12,256 bases of DNA from Deltaproteobacteria bacterium (GTDB lineage: Bacteria; Desulfobacterota; DSM-4660; Desulfatiglandales; Desulfatiglandaceae): contig DUZB01000075.1 in the NCBI GenBank assembly GCA_013349725.1, forward strand, positions 1 to 12,256. Reading direction: 5' to 3'. A program made the translations under genes and the position numbers. Positions within the stretch are counted from its first letter, which is position 1, and each line of letters starts with the position of its first letter. Below the pieces are notes generated by a model that was not told where the DNA came from, did not search any database, and worked only from the letters and a program-made list of their open reading frames with translations. Shown one piece after another: positions 1-7,431 of the stretch.

Positions 1-472
1 AATGATACGCCACGATTCCCACAGTGGTGGAGAGGTTCAGACTGCGGACTTTTCCCCATATGGGGATGGCGTAACAGGGATATCTTTCACTTATGGTTGA
101 AGGCAATCCCATGGTTTCCCTGCCGAAAAGGAGATAATCGCCATGCCTCACTTCGGCGCTTGTGTAGAGCGCTGTCGCATGTCTGCTGAAACAGAAGAGG
201 CGATTGTTACAGACTGTATCTTTAAGGAATGTTTCAAAATTCACGTGGTGGCATATGTCCACCTCCTGCCAGTAATCCAGTCCCGCCCTCTTGAGGTGTT
301 TGTCATCCACACTGAAGCCCAGCGGATGGATGAGGTGCAGTCTGATTTCCGCGGCGCCGCAGAGCCTGGCGATATTTCCCGTATTTGCGGGGATCTCAGG
401 CTGAAAGAGGACCACGTTCAGGTCGGGATCTTTCAAGATGCGATGACTGTGTTTGGTCACGTCCCCTGTCAT
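1..472 (-). CDS. trmL: tRNA (cytidine(34)-2'-O)-methyltransferase TrmL, 3' end cut by window edge
   Basis: SPOUT-class methyltransferase of the TrmL/YibK family, which 2'-O-methylates the wobble base 34 of certain leucine tRNAs using S-adenosylmethionine. The frame starts with ATG at 472 and runs open to base 1, giving 157 visible residues. Family hallmarks seen are FQPEIPANTGNIARLC (residues 23-38), HPLGFSVDDKHLKRAGLDYW (49-68), LFGRETMGLP (115-124) and RSLNLSTTVGIVAY (143-156); the last two form the knotted cofactor site. E. coli TrmL is 157 residues; here the N-terminus carries about 17 extra residues, so only some 15-20 C-terminal residues should be missing. The start overlaps the upstream nucleotidase stop as ATGA, suggesting translational coupling. 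No strong Shine-Dalgarno site precedes it; GTG at codon 5 is an alternative start. Family identification is secure; substrate tRNA is inferred. Confidence 0.93.
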   Translation of the reverse strand, partial: MTGDVTKHSHRILKDPDLNVVLFQPEIPANTGNIARLCGAAEIRLHLIHPLGFSVDDKHLKRAGLDYWQEVDICHHVNFETFLKDTVCNNRLFCFSRHATALYTSAEVRHGDYLLFGRETMGLPSTISERYPCYAIPIWGKVRSLNLSTTVGIVAYH

Positions 473-1959
473 CGGAGAAACTGCATCCTGACTGCGCCTC
501 CATCCGCGTAGTCGATCACCTTCAGATGGCGGGCGTAATCGGCAAGGACTTCGTGGGCGATATGCTTGGTTTTTTCCCAGGATACGGAACCAGGCGCCAA
601 ATGAAGATACCTTTCCATATTTTCCGGACGAGCGCAATAGGAATTATGGGCAAGGGTGTAGATCCGGCCTGGGGAAACCGCTTTTCCTCCCACTTCCGCT
701 GCGATGATGCGGCTGCCTTTCGGTCGGTTCAGATCGGCTTTACAGGTTACTCCGGATGTCTGATTGACGAATTCCACCGCGTTAAATTCCAGGATTTGAA
801 GCAACTGGGCGCCGGTGACCTTGCCGATAACCACATGGTCGCCGAACGGCATCAGATTTTTGAAATCTCCCTCGCGCAGTTCCATGGGTTCATTGTTGTA
901 CAAACGAAAATCTACCCTCAAAGAGCCCCCGTTGGTCATGGCTACGTCTGCCCCGGTCGCCCACCGGAAGGCATCTGTGGCAAAATCCCCCAGGTTGCTC
1001 TCCCGGTTTCTGAGACAAACCCCTGTCAGGGAGCGCTTCAATATGGCTACTTTGTCTTTCTTCCTTGCGTCTGTTGCCTCCTTCACCTTCATTGTCGCAT
1101 GGTCCAGAGGTGAGGGATTGAGCTGTCCGATCCTGTTGTGGGACGATACGACGGCGCCTTTCTCGATGAGGAGATCCACTTTCCCGTAGTACTCATTCAT
1201 GGCGCCGGCCTGAAAAACAGGCAATCCGTTTGCCTGAAGGGCTTTTTCGAGGATATAGTGATCATGACCGGAAAGGATGATGTCGATCCCCAGGTCTGAA
1301 GGGATCTGTTCTGTGAGCCTTTCTATGTTGCCTAAGTAATCGTGAATCATTAAAACCGTCAGGTCCAATGGGCCCATTTCGGGGACAAATCTCTTGATTG
1401 CAGCCGGCATGGGGATGATTTGGAGAGATTTTTTTTCAACCACGTCCTGGACATGCCGGTTCCCGGTCAGAAGGAGGCCTAAAAAGCCTATACGGAGCCC
1501 TCCAGAGGTTTTGATCACCCTGTAAGGGAGGTAATAAGGCTTGCCGTCTGCGGTCAGAACATTCGCGCACAGGAGACCCCCATGAAAGGCGTTTGGATCC
1601 GGGACGTCGTAATCAAATTCATGATTTCCTGCGGAAATGACTATCCTGTCTCCGTATCCCTGGATTTCAAGCTGTTCCCGGAAACGATTCCACATGGCCA
1701 GTTCACCGGATCCTTTCATGTACTCCGGCAGATCGGGCCCCTTGAAAAGGTCCCCGGATACGGCATAAAAGGAATTGGGCTCGTTCCTGAAAAGATTGGC
1801 AAGCATGTCTGCGGTATCGCTGATGCCCGCCCTGTTGGACGCCGGGAAAAGCCAACCGTGGAGGTCGTTCTGGTAGACGATGGACACCTTGTCGGCGGCC
1901 CAGGAGTCCGGGGAGAATAAAAGGAAAAGCAGGAGGAAAAAGCTCAGCGCCCTTTTCAT
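469..1959 (-). CDS. Secreted 5'-nucleotidase / UDP-sugar hydrolase-family metallophosphatase
   Basis: Two-domain bacterial 5'-nucleotidase family protein of 496 residues, probably hydrolysing nucleotides or related phosphoesters outside the inner membrane. Residues 1-22 form a signal peptide: a Lys-Arg start, a Leu/Phe-rich core and a likely cut after SWA. The calcineurin-like metal-binding domain shows ND-L-H (D32, H34), GD (70), GNHE (111-114), H206 and GHDH (231-234), so both metal sites look complete. The C-terminal 5'-nucleotidase domain has the usual ESNLGDFATDA (320-330) and NGGSLR (343-348). The start is supported by AAAGGA seven bases before the ATG. It lies 48 bases after the metallo-beta-lactamase gene and overlaps trmL by four bases. 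Exact substrate (5'-nucleotide, UDP-sugar, 2',3'-cyclic nucleotide) cannot be decided; no C-terminal anchor is seen. Confidence 0.9.
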   Translation of the reverse strand: MKRALSFFLLLFLLFSPDSWAADKVSIVYQNDLHGWLFPASNRAGISDTADMLANLFRNEPNSFYAVSGDLFKGPDLPEYMKGSGELAMWNRFREQLEIQGYGDRIVISAGNHEFDYDVPDPNAFHGGLLCANVLTADGKPYYLPYRVIKTSGGLRIGFLGLLLTGNRHVQDVVEKKSLQIIPMPAAIKRFVPEMGPLDLTVLMIHDYLGNIERLTEQIPSDLGIDIILSGHDHYILEKALQANGLPVFQAGAMNEYYGKVDLLIEKGAVVSSHNRIGQLNPSPLDHATMKVKEATDARKKDKVAILKRSLTGVCLRNRESNLGDFATDAFRWATGADVAMTNGGSLRVDFRLYNNEPMELREGDFKNLMPFGDHVVIGKVTGAQLLQILEFNAVEFVNQTSGVTCKADLNRPKGSRIIAAEVGGKAVSPGRIYTLAHNSYCARPENMERYLHLAPGSVSWEKTKHIAHEVLADYARHLKVIDYADGGAVRMQFLR

Positions 1960-2007
1960 AAAGTGTTCCTTTCCAGGTTTAGGGTGTCTTGTAATAAATT
2001 TGCGCTT

Positions 2008-2769
2008 CTAAATCCGCACCATCGGGCCCGGTCTGTCCTGCCTGCCGATAAGAATGCGGACGTTTCTAAGGCCGCAATTTTCAAGGGCATCGGAAGCGCT
2101 TTGGACGGCCTTATCGGGATGATTGTTGGTTTCGCTCAGATGGGCTAACACCACGACCTGCAGGTCTTCATGGGAAACGGCCTTCAGGAGATCGGCCGCC
2201 TGCTGGTTGGAGAGGTGGCCGTCGCGGCTTTTTATCCTTCGTTTCAGGTCGAGGGGATAGGGCCCATGGTCGAGCATGTGCGGGTCGTAATTAAATTCCA
2301 CGATCAGCGCCTGGCATCGGCCTAACCTGTCTTCCGCCAGGCTGGTGCTTTTGCCCATATCCGTCACAATCCCTAATCTGGTCCCGTTTGTGGAAAGAAT
2401 CGCCCCGATTGGATCGACGGCGTCGTGGCACTTGGTAAATGTTTCCAGCACAAGGTCATTGATTTCCAGCATGCCGCCGGTTTCGATGAAGACGGGCCTG
2501 GCAATATTTTTAAGGATCTTGCTCCCACGATTGAAAGTTGCGGGATTGATGTAAAGCGGAAGGTCATAGCGCCTGCACAACGGTCCGGCGCCTTTGATGT
2601 GATCCCCATGTTCATGGGTAATAATCAGGGCATCAAGCGTCTCGGCCTTTACACCGATCAGCCCTAATCTTCGCTCAATTTCGCGACAACTGAGCCCTGC
2701 ATCTATCAGGATGTTCGCGTGGTCCGTTTCCACATAGCAGCAATTTCCGCTGCTTCCCGAAGCGAGCAC
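2008..2769 (-). CDS. Metallo-beta-lactamase-fold hydrolase, YycJ/WalJ type
   Basis: Cytoplasmic metallo-beta-lactamase-fold protein of the YycJ/WalJ group, thought to be nuclease-like hydrolases; the substrate here is unknown. Counting from the GTG at 2769 (253 residues), it shows LASGSSGN (2-9), the metal motif THEHGDH (51-57), H115 in KCHDA, D137 in TDMG, GHLSNQQAA (184-192) and AHLSETNNHP (209-218), so all metal ligands expected for the family are present. The N-terminus is doubtful: the family usually begins with a few residues before FSVLASGSSGN, and here I-R-F-S is encoded in frame just upstream of the GTG, with no ATG, GTG or TTG available. A start at an ATA codon (2781 or 2802) is therefore likely; see the separate entry. 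It follows dut by 60 bases. Confidence 0.88.
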   Translation of the reverse strand: MLASGSSGNCCYVETDHANILIDAGLSCREIERRLGLIGVKAETLDALIITHEHGDHIKGAGPLCRRYDLPLYINPATFNRGSKILKNIARPVFIETGGMLEINDLVLETFTKCHDAVDPIGAILSTNGTRLGIVTDMGKSTSLAEDRLGRCQALIVEFNYDPHMLDHGPYPLDLKRRIKSRDGHLSNQQAADLLKAVSHEDLQVVVLAHLSETNNHPDKAVQSASDALENCGLRNVRILIGRQDRPGPMVRI

Positions 2770-2799
2770 GGAAAATCGTATGGTTCCGTTCTGATTGTT

Positions 2800-2815
2800 T
2801 ATGGGACTGCCCCTT
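2800..2815 (-). promoter_or_regulatory. Shine-Dalgarno-like AAGGGG placed for an ATA start
   Basis: On the minus strand AAGGGG (2810-2815) lies seven bases before an ATA codon (2800-2802) that is in frame with the metallo-beta-lactamase gene. Reading from there gives N-N-Q-N-G-T-I-R-F-S-V-L before the conserved ASGSSGN, restoring the usual N-terminal strand. The frame is open back to a TAG shortly upstream and has no ATG, GTG or TTG before 2769. The GTG at 2769 has no good ribosome-binding site. A second in-frame ATA (2779-2781) is a weaker alternative. This is inference from sequence only. Confidence 0.45.
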
Positions 2816-2829
2816 TTCTGAGTATGAAC

Positions 2830-3285
2830 CTACCTGATTCCGCTATGCCCGAATCCTCCTTCGCCCCGCTCGGTTCCATCCAGTTCATCCACTTCACAGA
2901 TCTCGGCATGGCATACCCTGGCAATCACCATCTGGGCGATTCTGTCTCCTCTTTGGATGACAAAAGGATTTTTTCCCCAGTTGATCAGGATGATGCCGAT
3001 CTCTCCCCTGTAGTCCGCATCAATGGTGCCGGGAGAATTCACCATCCCCACGCCGTGTTTCAGCGCGATCCCGCTGCGCGGCCTGATCTGGGCTTCGTAC
3101 CCGGGTGGAATGGATATGGCCAGACCGGTAGGAATCAGTTTTATCTCGCCTGGATTCAGGGTGACGGGCGTATCCACGGAGGCTCTCAGATCACATCCGG
3201 AGGAACCTTTGGAGGCATAGGAAGGCAGCGGAAAAACCTGGTGGGAATCCAGACGTTTTACCTTGATCTTGAGATTCTCCACCAT
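2830..3285 (-). CDS. dut: dUTP diphosphatase (dUTPase)
   Basis: Hydrolyses dUTP to dUMP and diphosphate, keeping uracil out of DNA and feeding dTMP synthesis; acts as a homotrimer in the cytoplasm. At 151 residues it is the normal trimeric length and all five motifs are visible: [12 protein letters not shown] (24-35), RPRSG (68-72), [14 protein letters not shown] (83-96, with catalytic D89 and Y92), [10 protein letters not shown] (112-121) and the flexible C-terminal [10 protein letters not shown] (140-149). Motif 1 has Cys where GYDL is the common form. It lies 15 bases after the M16 peptidase stop. AAGGAG sits only three bases before the ATG but six before the adjacent second-codon GTG, so translation could start at either; this would shift the protein by one residue. 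Confidence 0.97.
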   Translation of the reverse strand: MVENLKIKVKRLDSHQVFPLPSYASKGSSGCDLRASVDTPVTLNPGEIKLIPTGLAISIPPGYEAQIRPRSGIALKHGVGMVNSPGTIDADYRGEIGIILINWGKNPFVIQRGDRIAQMVIARVCHAEICEVDELDGTERGEGGFGHSGIR

Positions 3286-3300
3286 CGGCTCCTTGGCTTT

Positions 3301-4566
3301 TCAACCCATGTTCAGACATTCCCGAACCAGGTTCTCATCTTCCAGCGGACCAAGAGAGGCAAAAGTCAGGTCCTGGTTCCGGAATACCCCGCCGGCAATT
3401 TCCACAACATCATCGAGAACAACTTTTTCCAGGCTGTCCACCAGTTCTTCATAACTGACTTCTCTGCCGAAAATCGATTCGTTTTTAGCGAGGCGCATCA
3501 TTCGAGTATCGGCGCTTTCAGAGGACAGGTATATCCCTCCGATAAGATGTTCCCTGGCAGCTGCAAGGTCGTTCTGAGTGAAATCCCCGCCGCACATCTT
3601 CCTGATTTCCTGCTGAACCGTTTCAAGCAGGAGCTTAATGTTCTTCATTTCCGTCGCCGCATAAACCCCCAAAAGACCGGTATCCGCATAGGAGGAAAGA
3701 AAGGAATAGATGGAATAGGCCAACCCTCTGTTTTCCCTTACTTCCTGGAAAAGGCGGGAACTCATGTTCCCCCCCAGAATGGTATTGAAAATGGCGCAGG
3801 CAAACCTCCCGTGGTCTATCTGGGAAGGGGCTTCGCCTCCCAGGCAGATATGCACCTGCTCCAGTTCCTTGAAATGGAGAGAGACGCCCCCTTTGGGTGC
3901 AGGAACGGATCTTTCGGGATTCGGGCTGCCCCCTTTTAATGCAGAATCAAAAACGGGACCGAAGTGGGAGACCATGGTTTCGTGATCCACTTTCCCGGCT
4001 GCCACCACCATGATGCGCTCAGGAATGTAATAGTTCCGGATATAGTTTGAAATGGTTTTCTGGTTAATGGTCGATACCGTTTCCCCTGTCCCTAAGATCG
4101 ATCGGCCCATGGGATGATCAAACCAGAAACGGCTGTTGAAAAGCTCGTTCAGATTATCGTCGGGCGAATCTTCCATCATATTGATCTCCTGAAAAATCAC
4201 CTCCCTTTCTCGTTCCATGTTGATGGGATCAAAGAGGGGATTCAGGAAGATATCGGACAGGACTTCCGCCAGTATGGGAAAATGCTTTCCCAGAACTCTG
4301 CCGTAAAAACAGGTGTTTTCTTTTCCTGTGAAGGCGTTTGAAAGGCCTCCGATGGCATCAAGATCTCTGGCGATATCCAGAGAGGACCGCGTCGGCGTTC
4401 CCTTGAAGCTCATATGTTCTATGAAATGGGAAACCCCGTTTTCCTGGCCCGTTTCGTCTCTGGAACCGGTATTGACCCAGATTCCAAGGGAGACTGACTT
4501 CAGATGTTCAATCTCCTCGGTGATGATCCTGACGCCATTGTTTAAGATGGTTTTATTATAGGTCAT
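3301..4566 (-). CDS. M16 family zinc peptidase (processing-peptidase-like)
   Basis: Pitrilysin/M16 metallopeptidase of 421 residues, resembling the mitochondrial processing peptidase beta subunit and B. subtilis YmxG/MlpA, which is also encoded next to pnp. The inverted zinc motif HFIEH is at 47-51, followed by FKGT (54-57), and the third ligand E127 lies 76 residues after H51 within EVIFQEI; all catalytic ligands are therefore present. The N-terminal half is the active M16 domain; the C-terminal half (about 165-345) is the M16_C domain, including [22 protein letters not shown] (starting near 274). There is no signal peptide, so it is probably cytoplasmic. The ATG lies 41 bases after the pnp stop; GAGGG is only three bases upstream and lies partly within an octamer repeat. 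Its physiological substrate is unknown. Confidence 0.94.
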   Translation of the reverse strand: MTYNKTILNNGVRIITEEIEHLKSVSLGIWVNTGSRDETGQENGVSHFIEHMSFKGTPTRSSLDIARDLDAIGGLSNAFTGKENTCFYGRVLGKHFPILAEVLSDIFLNPLFDPINMEREREVIFQEINMMEDSPDDNLNELFNSRFWFDHPMGRSILGTGETVSTINQKTISNYIRNYYIPERIMVVAAGKVDHETMVSHFGPVFDSALKGGSPNPERSVPAPKGGVSLHFKELEQVHICLGGEAPSQIDHGRFACAIFNTILGGNMSSRLFQEVRENRGLAYSIYSFLSSYADTGLLGVYAATEMKNIKLLLETVQQEIRKMCGGDFTQNDLAAAREHLIGGIYLSSESADTRMMRLAKNESIFGREVSYEELVDSLEKVVLDDVVEIAGGVFRNQDLTFASLGPLEDENLVRECLNMG

Positions 4567-4572
4567 TTACCC

Positions 4573-4596
4573 TCTGTGTCTCTGCGTCTTTGCGCG
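4573..4596. repeat. Three tandem degenerate octamers in the pnp-M16 spacer
   Basis: Most of the 41-base spacer consists of three octamers that read, on the plus strand, TCTGTGTC, TCTGCGTC and TTTGCGCG. On the transcribed (minus) strand they are purine-rich and run straight into the GAGGG that serves as the likely ribosome-binding site of the M16 gene. The rest of the spacer shows no hairpin or terminator. Confidence 0.6.
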
Positions 4597-4607
4597 AAAC
4601 CTTTTTG

Positions 4608-6704
4608 TTACAGGTCATCCGGATTTTCGTTTAGAGCGGCCTTGCGCGAGAGACGAATGCGGCCGTCTTTGCCCACTTCCAGCACCTTGACAAGGACTTC
4701 ATCCCCTTCGTTCAAGACATCCGTGACCTTATTGACTCTCTCGTCCGCTAACTGCGAAATGTGGACCAGGCCGTCCGTCCCGGGATAGATTTCTACAAAA
4801 GCGCCGAAATCCATGATTTTGACGACTTTGCCTTTATAAAGTTTGCCGACTTCTGCTTCCTGAACAATCTCCCGAACCATCCGTTCGGCGGCATCGGCGC
4901 ACTCTTTGTCCGGAGAAGAAATGGTCACGACCCCATCATCATCCACATCGATTCTTGCACCCGATGTGTTGCTGATCTCTCGAATGGTTTTTCCTCCGGG
5001 GCCGATGAGGACCCTGACCTTTTCCGTACTGATCTTGACGGACGTAATGATGGGTGCAAATTCGGAAACATTCTCTCTCGGTTGTATGATGGCCTTCTGC
5101 ATCTGATCCAGAATATGAAGCCTGCCATTCCTGGCCTGGTCAAGGGCCTGCTGCATGATTTCCTTGGTGAGACGGTCAATTTTGATGTCCATCTGAAGGG
5201 CCGTAATCCCGTCGCGTGTTCCGGTAACCTTGAAATCCATATCGCCGAAATGGTCTTCGTCGCCGATAATATCGGTAAGGACAACGACCTTTTCTCCGTC
5301 CGAAACCAGTCCCATGGCCACTCCGGCTACGGCTTCCTTGAGGGGGACGCCGGCGTCCATGAGGGAGAGACAGCCTCCGCAAACGCTGGCCATGGAAGAG
5401 GAACCATTGGATTCAAGGATTTCCGATACCACACGGATAGAATACTTGAACGTGTCGCTGTCCGGCAACACCGGAATGAGCGCCCTTCTGGCTAATGCCC
5501 CGTGACCGATCTCCCTTCGCCCCGGGCCTCCCAGTCTTTTTGCTTCTCCGACACTGTAAGGGGGAAAATTATAGTGGAGCATAAAGGAACGGAAGCTGTC
5601 GCCGTAAATGGACTCGATTCGCTGTTCATCCCTTTCGGTTCCCAGGGTGGTCAGGACCATTGCCTGTGTTTCTCCCCTTGTGAAAAGGGCGGATCCGTGA
5701 ATGCGGGGCAGCATCCCCACAACACACTCTATGGGGCGCACTTCGTCAAAGGCGCGGCCATCAATTCGCTTCCCTTCATCCAGGATCATCGTTCGAATAA
5801 TGGTTTTCTCAATGCCGTGCAGAAATTCACTGATTTCCGATTTCCGTCCCTCATATTGCTCAGAAAGGGCGCTCTGGACCGAAATTTTGACGTCTTTGAC
5901 CTTCTTCTGCCTTTCCAGTTTATCGGCGGTTGAAATCACCGCTTTCAGCATGGGGGTGGCTATTTCTTCCACCTTTGCCTTCAGGCTTTCATCTTCCGTA
6001 TCGGGTTCCACGATTCTTTTGGGTTTGCCGGCCTGCGCCTTCAGTTCATCCTGCATGTCAAGAAGCGGTTGAATCGCTTCGTGTCCATAAAATATGGCCT
6101 CAATCATATCAGATTCTGAAACAAAGAGTGAACCTCCCTCCACCATCACCACCCCATCACGGTTGCTTGCAACAATGATGTTCATGTCGCTTTCCGCCTG
6201 CTCGCTGAGCGTGGGATTGGTAATGAACTTCCCGTCAATCCTTCCCACCCTGACTCCGGCGATGGGGCCTGAAAAGGGGATATCCGAGACTTCAAGGGCC
6301 GCGGAGGCGCCAAGGATGGCCAGCACGTCAGACTGATTTTCTTTGTCGCTTGAAAGCACGGTGGCGATTACCTGGGTCTCAAAATGATAGTTGTCGGGAA
6401 ACAGGGGCCTTAAAGGCCTGTCTATTAAACGGGCCGTAAGGGTCTCTCTTTCACTGGGTCTACCCATGTCCCTTCGAAAAAAGTTTCCCGGTATTTTACC
6501 CCCTGCATAGGACATTTCCAGATATTCCACCGTCAACGGCAGAAAATCGATTCCGGTCCTGATTTCATCTGTGGACACGGCTGTCACCAGCACAACGGTC
6601 TGCCCGCAGGTCACGACTACGGATCCGCTTGCCTGCTTGGCAATTCTACCCGTTTCTATGTAAAGGGGCTTCCCATTTATTTCAGTAGATACATTTTTTA
6701 CCAT
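4608..6704 (-). CDS. pnp: Polyribonucleotide nucleotidyltransferase (PNPase)
   Basis: Phosphorolytic 3'-to-5' exoribonuclease that degrades mRNA and can add 3' tails; forms a ring-shaped trimer and often joins RNA-degrading complexes. The 698 residues match the usual length. Domains in order are first RNase PH core (about 10-145), all-helical linker (about 240-305), second RNase PH core (about 310-530), KH domain with GXXG as IGPGGK (567-572), and S1 RNA-binding domain (about 621-690, with GAFVE and GLVHIS). Catalytic residues equivalent to E. coli D486, D492 and K494 are D484, D490 and K492 in [12 protein letters not shown] (481-492). AAGGGAG nine bases before the ATG supports this start. 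A 343-base leader separates it from rpsO, unlike the other tight junctions, hinting at autoregulation as known for E. coli pnp. Confidence 0.98.
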   Translation of the reverse strand: MVKNVSTEINGKPLYIETGRIAKQASGSVVVTCGQTVVLVTAVSTDEIRTGIDFLPLTVEYLEMSYAGGKIPGNFFRRDMGRPSERETLTARLIDRPLRPLFPDNYHFETQVIATVLSSDKENQSDVLAILGASAALEVSDIPFSGPIAGVRVGRIDGKFITNPTLSEQAESDMNIIVASNRDGVVMVEGGSLFVSESDMIEAIFYGHEAIQPLLDMQDELKAQAGKPKRIVEPDTEDESLKAKVEEIATPMLKAVISTADKLERQKKVKDVKISVQSALSEQYEGRKSEISEFLHGIEKTIIRTMILDEGKRIDGRAFDEVRPIECVVGMLPRIHGSALFTRGETQAMVLTTLGTERDEQRIESIYGDSFRSFMLHYNFPPYSVGEAKRLGGPGRREIGHGALARRALIPVLPDSDTFKYSIRVVSEILESNGSSSMASVCGGCLSLMDAGVPLKEAVAGVAMGLVSDGEKVVVLTDIIGDEDHFGDMDFKVTGTRDGITALQMDIKIDRLTKEIMQQALDQARNGRLHILDQMQKAIIQPRENVSEFAPIITSVKISTEKVRVLIGPGGKTIREISNTSGARIDVDDDGVVTISSPDKECADAAERMVREIVQEAEVGKLYKGKVVKIMDFGAFVEIYPGTDGLVHISQLADERVNKVTDVLNEGDEVLVKVLEVGKDGRIRLSRKAALNENPDDL

Positions 6705-7047
6705 TGTTCTGTTCTCCCTTTTGCTGAAACTTCTTTAAAGCCAGTCGGAATTTTTTCTAAAATTCCTTTCGATTGAAACCCGTTCCAAAAGCAGACGGCA
6801 TCACCTGTGGTTGAATCCCGCTGTTTTGTTTATGTTATTCCAGCTTTTTGAATTCCTTTCGGAAAAAGTTTTTCCCGCACGGATTTCCAGGCGGGAGGTT
6901 TATTTCGTGCCTGAATCACGCCAAGGCGTTATTCAGGCACGACTTTGGATCTTCGTCCCGCTCTGCAGGCTTGGATTTCGGATTAAACATGTCCAGGTAG
7001 AAAACTCGGTTTTCCAAATGGCGCCCAGTCCCGAAGAGCTGTCCTTC
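6705..7047 (-). promoter_or_regulatory. rpsO-pnp spacer, probable structured pnp leader, no gene
   Basis: This 343-base stretch has no credible coding frame. Read on the minus strand it holds, in order, a small GAAAAC/GTTTTC stem (7000-7014), the large hairpin at 6905-6942, a CCCGC/GCGGG stem with a 12-base loop (6874-6895), a GGAAAAA/TTTTTCC mini-palindrome (6861-6875), a GGAATTTT/AAAATTCC stem (6747-6766), and the pnp ribosome-binding site (6714-6720). The 11-base sequence AATTCCTTTCG occurs twice (6761-6771 and 6851-6861, plus strand). No stem is followed by a run of T on the minus strand, so I see no intrinsic terminator after rpsO. I could not pick a promoter with confidence. In E. coli this spacer carries an RNase III-cleaved hairpin used in pnp autoregulation; the same role is inferred here from position and structure only. 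Confidence 0.5.
6905..6942. repeat. Long near-perfect hairpin in the pnp leader
   Basis: Arms TCGTGCCTGAAT (6905-6916) and ATTCAGGCACGA (6931-6942) are perfect 12-base inverted repeats. After one mismatch (6917/6930) an inner stem ACGCC/GGCGT (6918-6922, 6925-6929) closes over two A residues on the plus strand, so nearly the whole 38 bases pair. On the transcript the tip reads CCUUGG. No T-run follows in either direction, which argues against a terminator. It may be an RNase III target in the pnp leader or a dispersed REP-like palindrome. Confidence 0.8.
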
Positions 7048-7317
7048 CTATTTTCGAATACCTAATTCTTTGATCAATACACGATATTTTTCCGCATCCT
7101 TCTTCTTCAGATAATTGAGGAGCCTTCTCCTCTGTCCGACGAGCTTCAGGAGGCCTCTTCGTGAATGATGATCTTTCTTATGGGTCTGGAAATGTTCCGT
7201 AAGATATTTGATACGCGTTGTGAGCAAGGCAATTTGCACTTCCGATGAACCGGTATCTTTTTCGTGTATTTTAAACTGATCGATGATTTCCTTTTTTGCT
7301 ACCGCTGTCATAACCAC
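7048..7317 (-). CDS. rpsO: 30S ribosomal protein S15
   Basis: Primary 16S rRNA-binding protein of the small-subunit platform, binding helices near the central three-way junction. The 89 residues match the family length. The signature region [20 protein letters not shown] (46-65) and the preceding [13 protein letters not shown] (21-33) are typical, and the C-terminus LIKELGIRK is conserved. The start is taken as GTG at 7317 because GAGGAGG lies eight bases upstream; ATG at 7311, two codons in, is possible but would be 14 bases from that site. It follows truB after 114 bases, in which I see no terminator or convincing promoter. S15 is known to control its own translation in E. coli; whether that occurs here is not visible. 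Confidence 0.98.
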   Translation of the reverse strand: MVMTAVAKKEIIDQFKIHEKDTGSSEVQIALLTTRIKYLTEHFQTHKKDHHSRRGLLKLVGQRRRLLNYLKKKDAEKYRVLIKELGIRK

Positions 7318-7325
7318 TTTTCATT

Positions 7326-7332
7326 CCTCCTC
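7326..7332 (-). promoter_or_regulatory. rpsO: Strong Shine-Dalgarno site deciding the rpsO start
   Basis: GAGGAGG on the minus strand lies eight bases before GTG (7315-7317) and 14 before the in-frame ATG (7309-7311). The spacing favours the GTG. It is the best ribosome-binding site in the window, fitting the high expression expected of a ribosomal protein. Confidence 0.75.
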
Positions 7333-7431
7333 AGTAGGTTTGAGTAATGGGATTACGCATATTTAAAAACCCGCCTGTTGATGAGAGATTCGAGATTCGC
7401 GGCGAGTACACATCCTCTTTTCCCGGGGGTT

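Noticed and set aside
143..511. Plus-strand open frame at the left edge
   Set aside because: It is antisense to trmL, whose motifs read clearly on the minus strand.
2719..3939. Long plus-strand open frame (about 400 codons)
   Set aside because: It lies opposite dut and the M16 gene, both with full family motifs, and its translation resembles no known protein; it is an antisense shadow.
7000..7014. GAAAAC/GTTTTC stem after rpsO as a terminator
   Set aside because: Only six pairs with a three-base loop and no T-run follows.
6811..7065. Plus-strand frame of 84 codons across the rpsO-pnp spacer
   Set aside because: No ribosome-binding site, crosses the structured hairpin and ends inside rpsO antisense; composition looks like non-coding leader.
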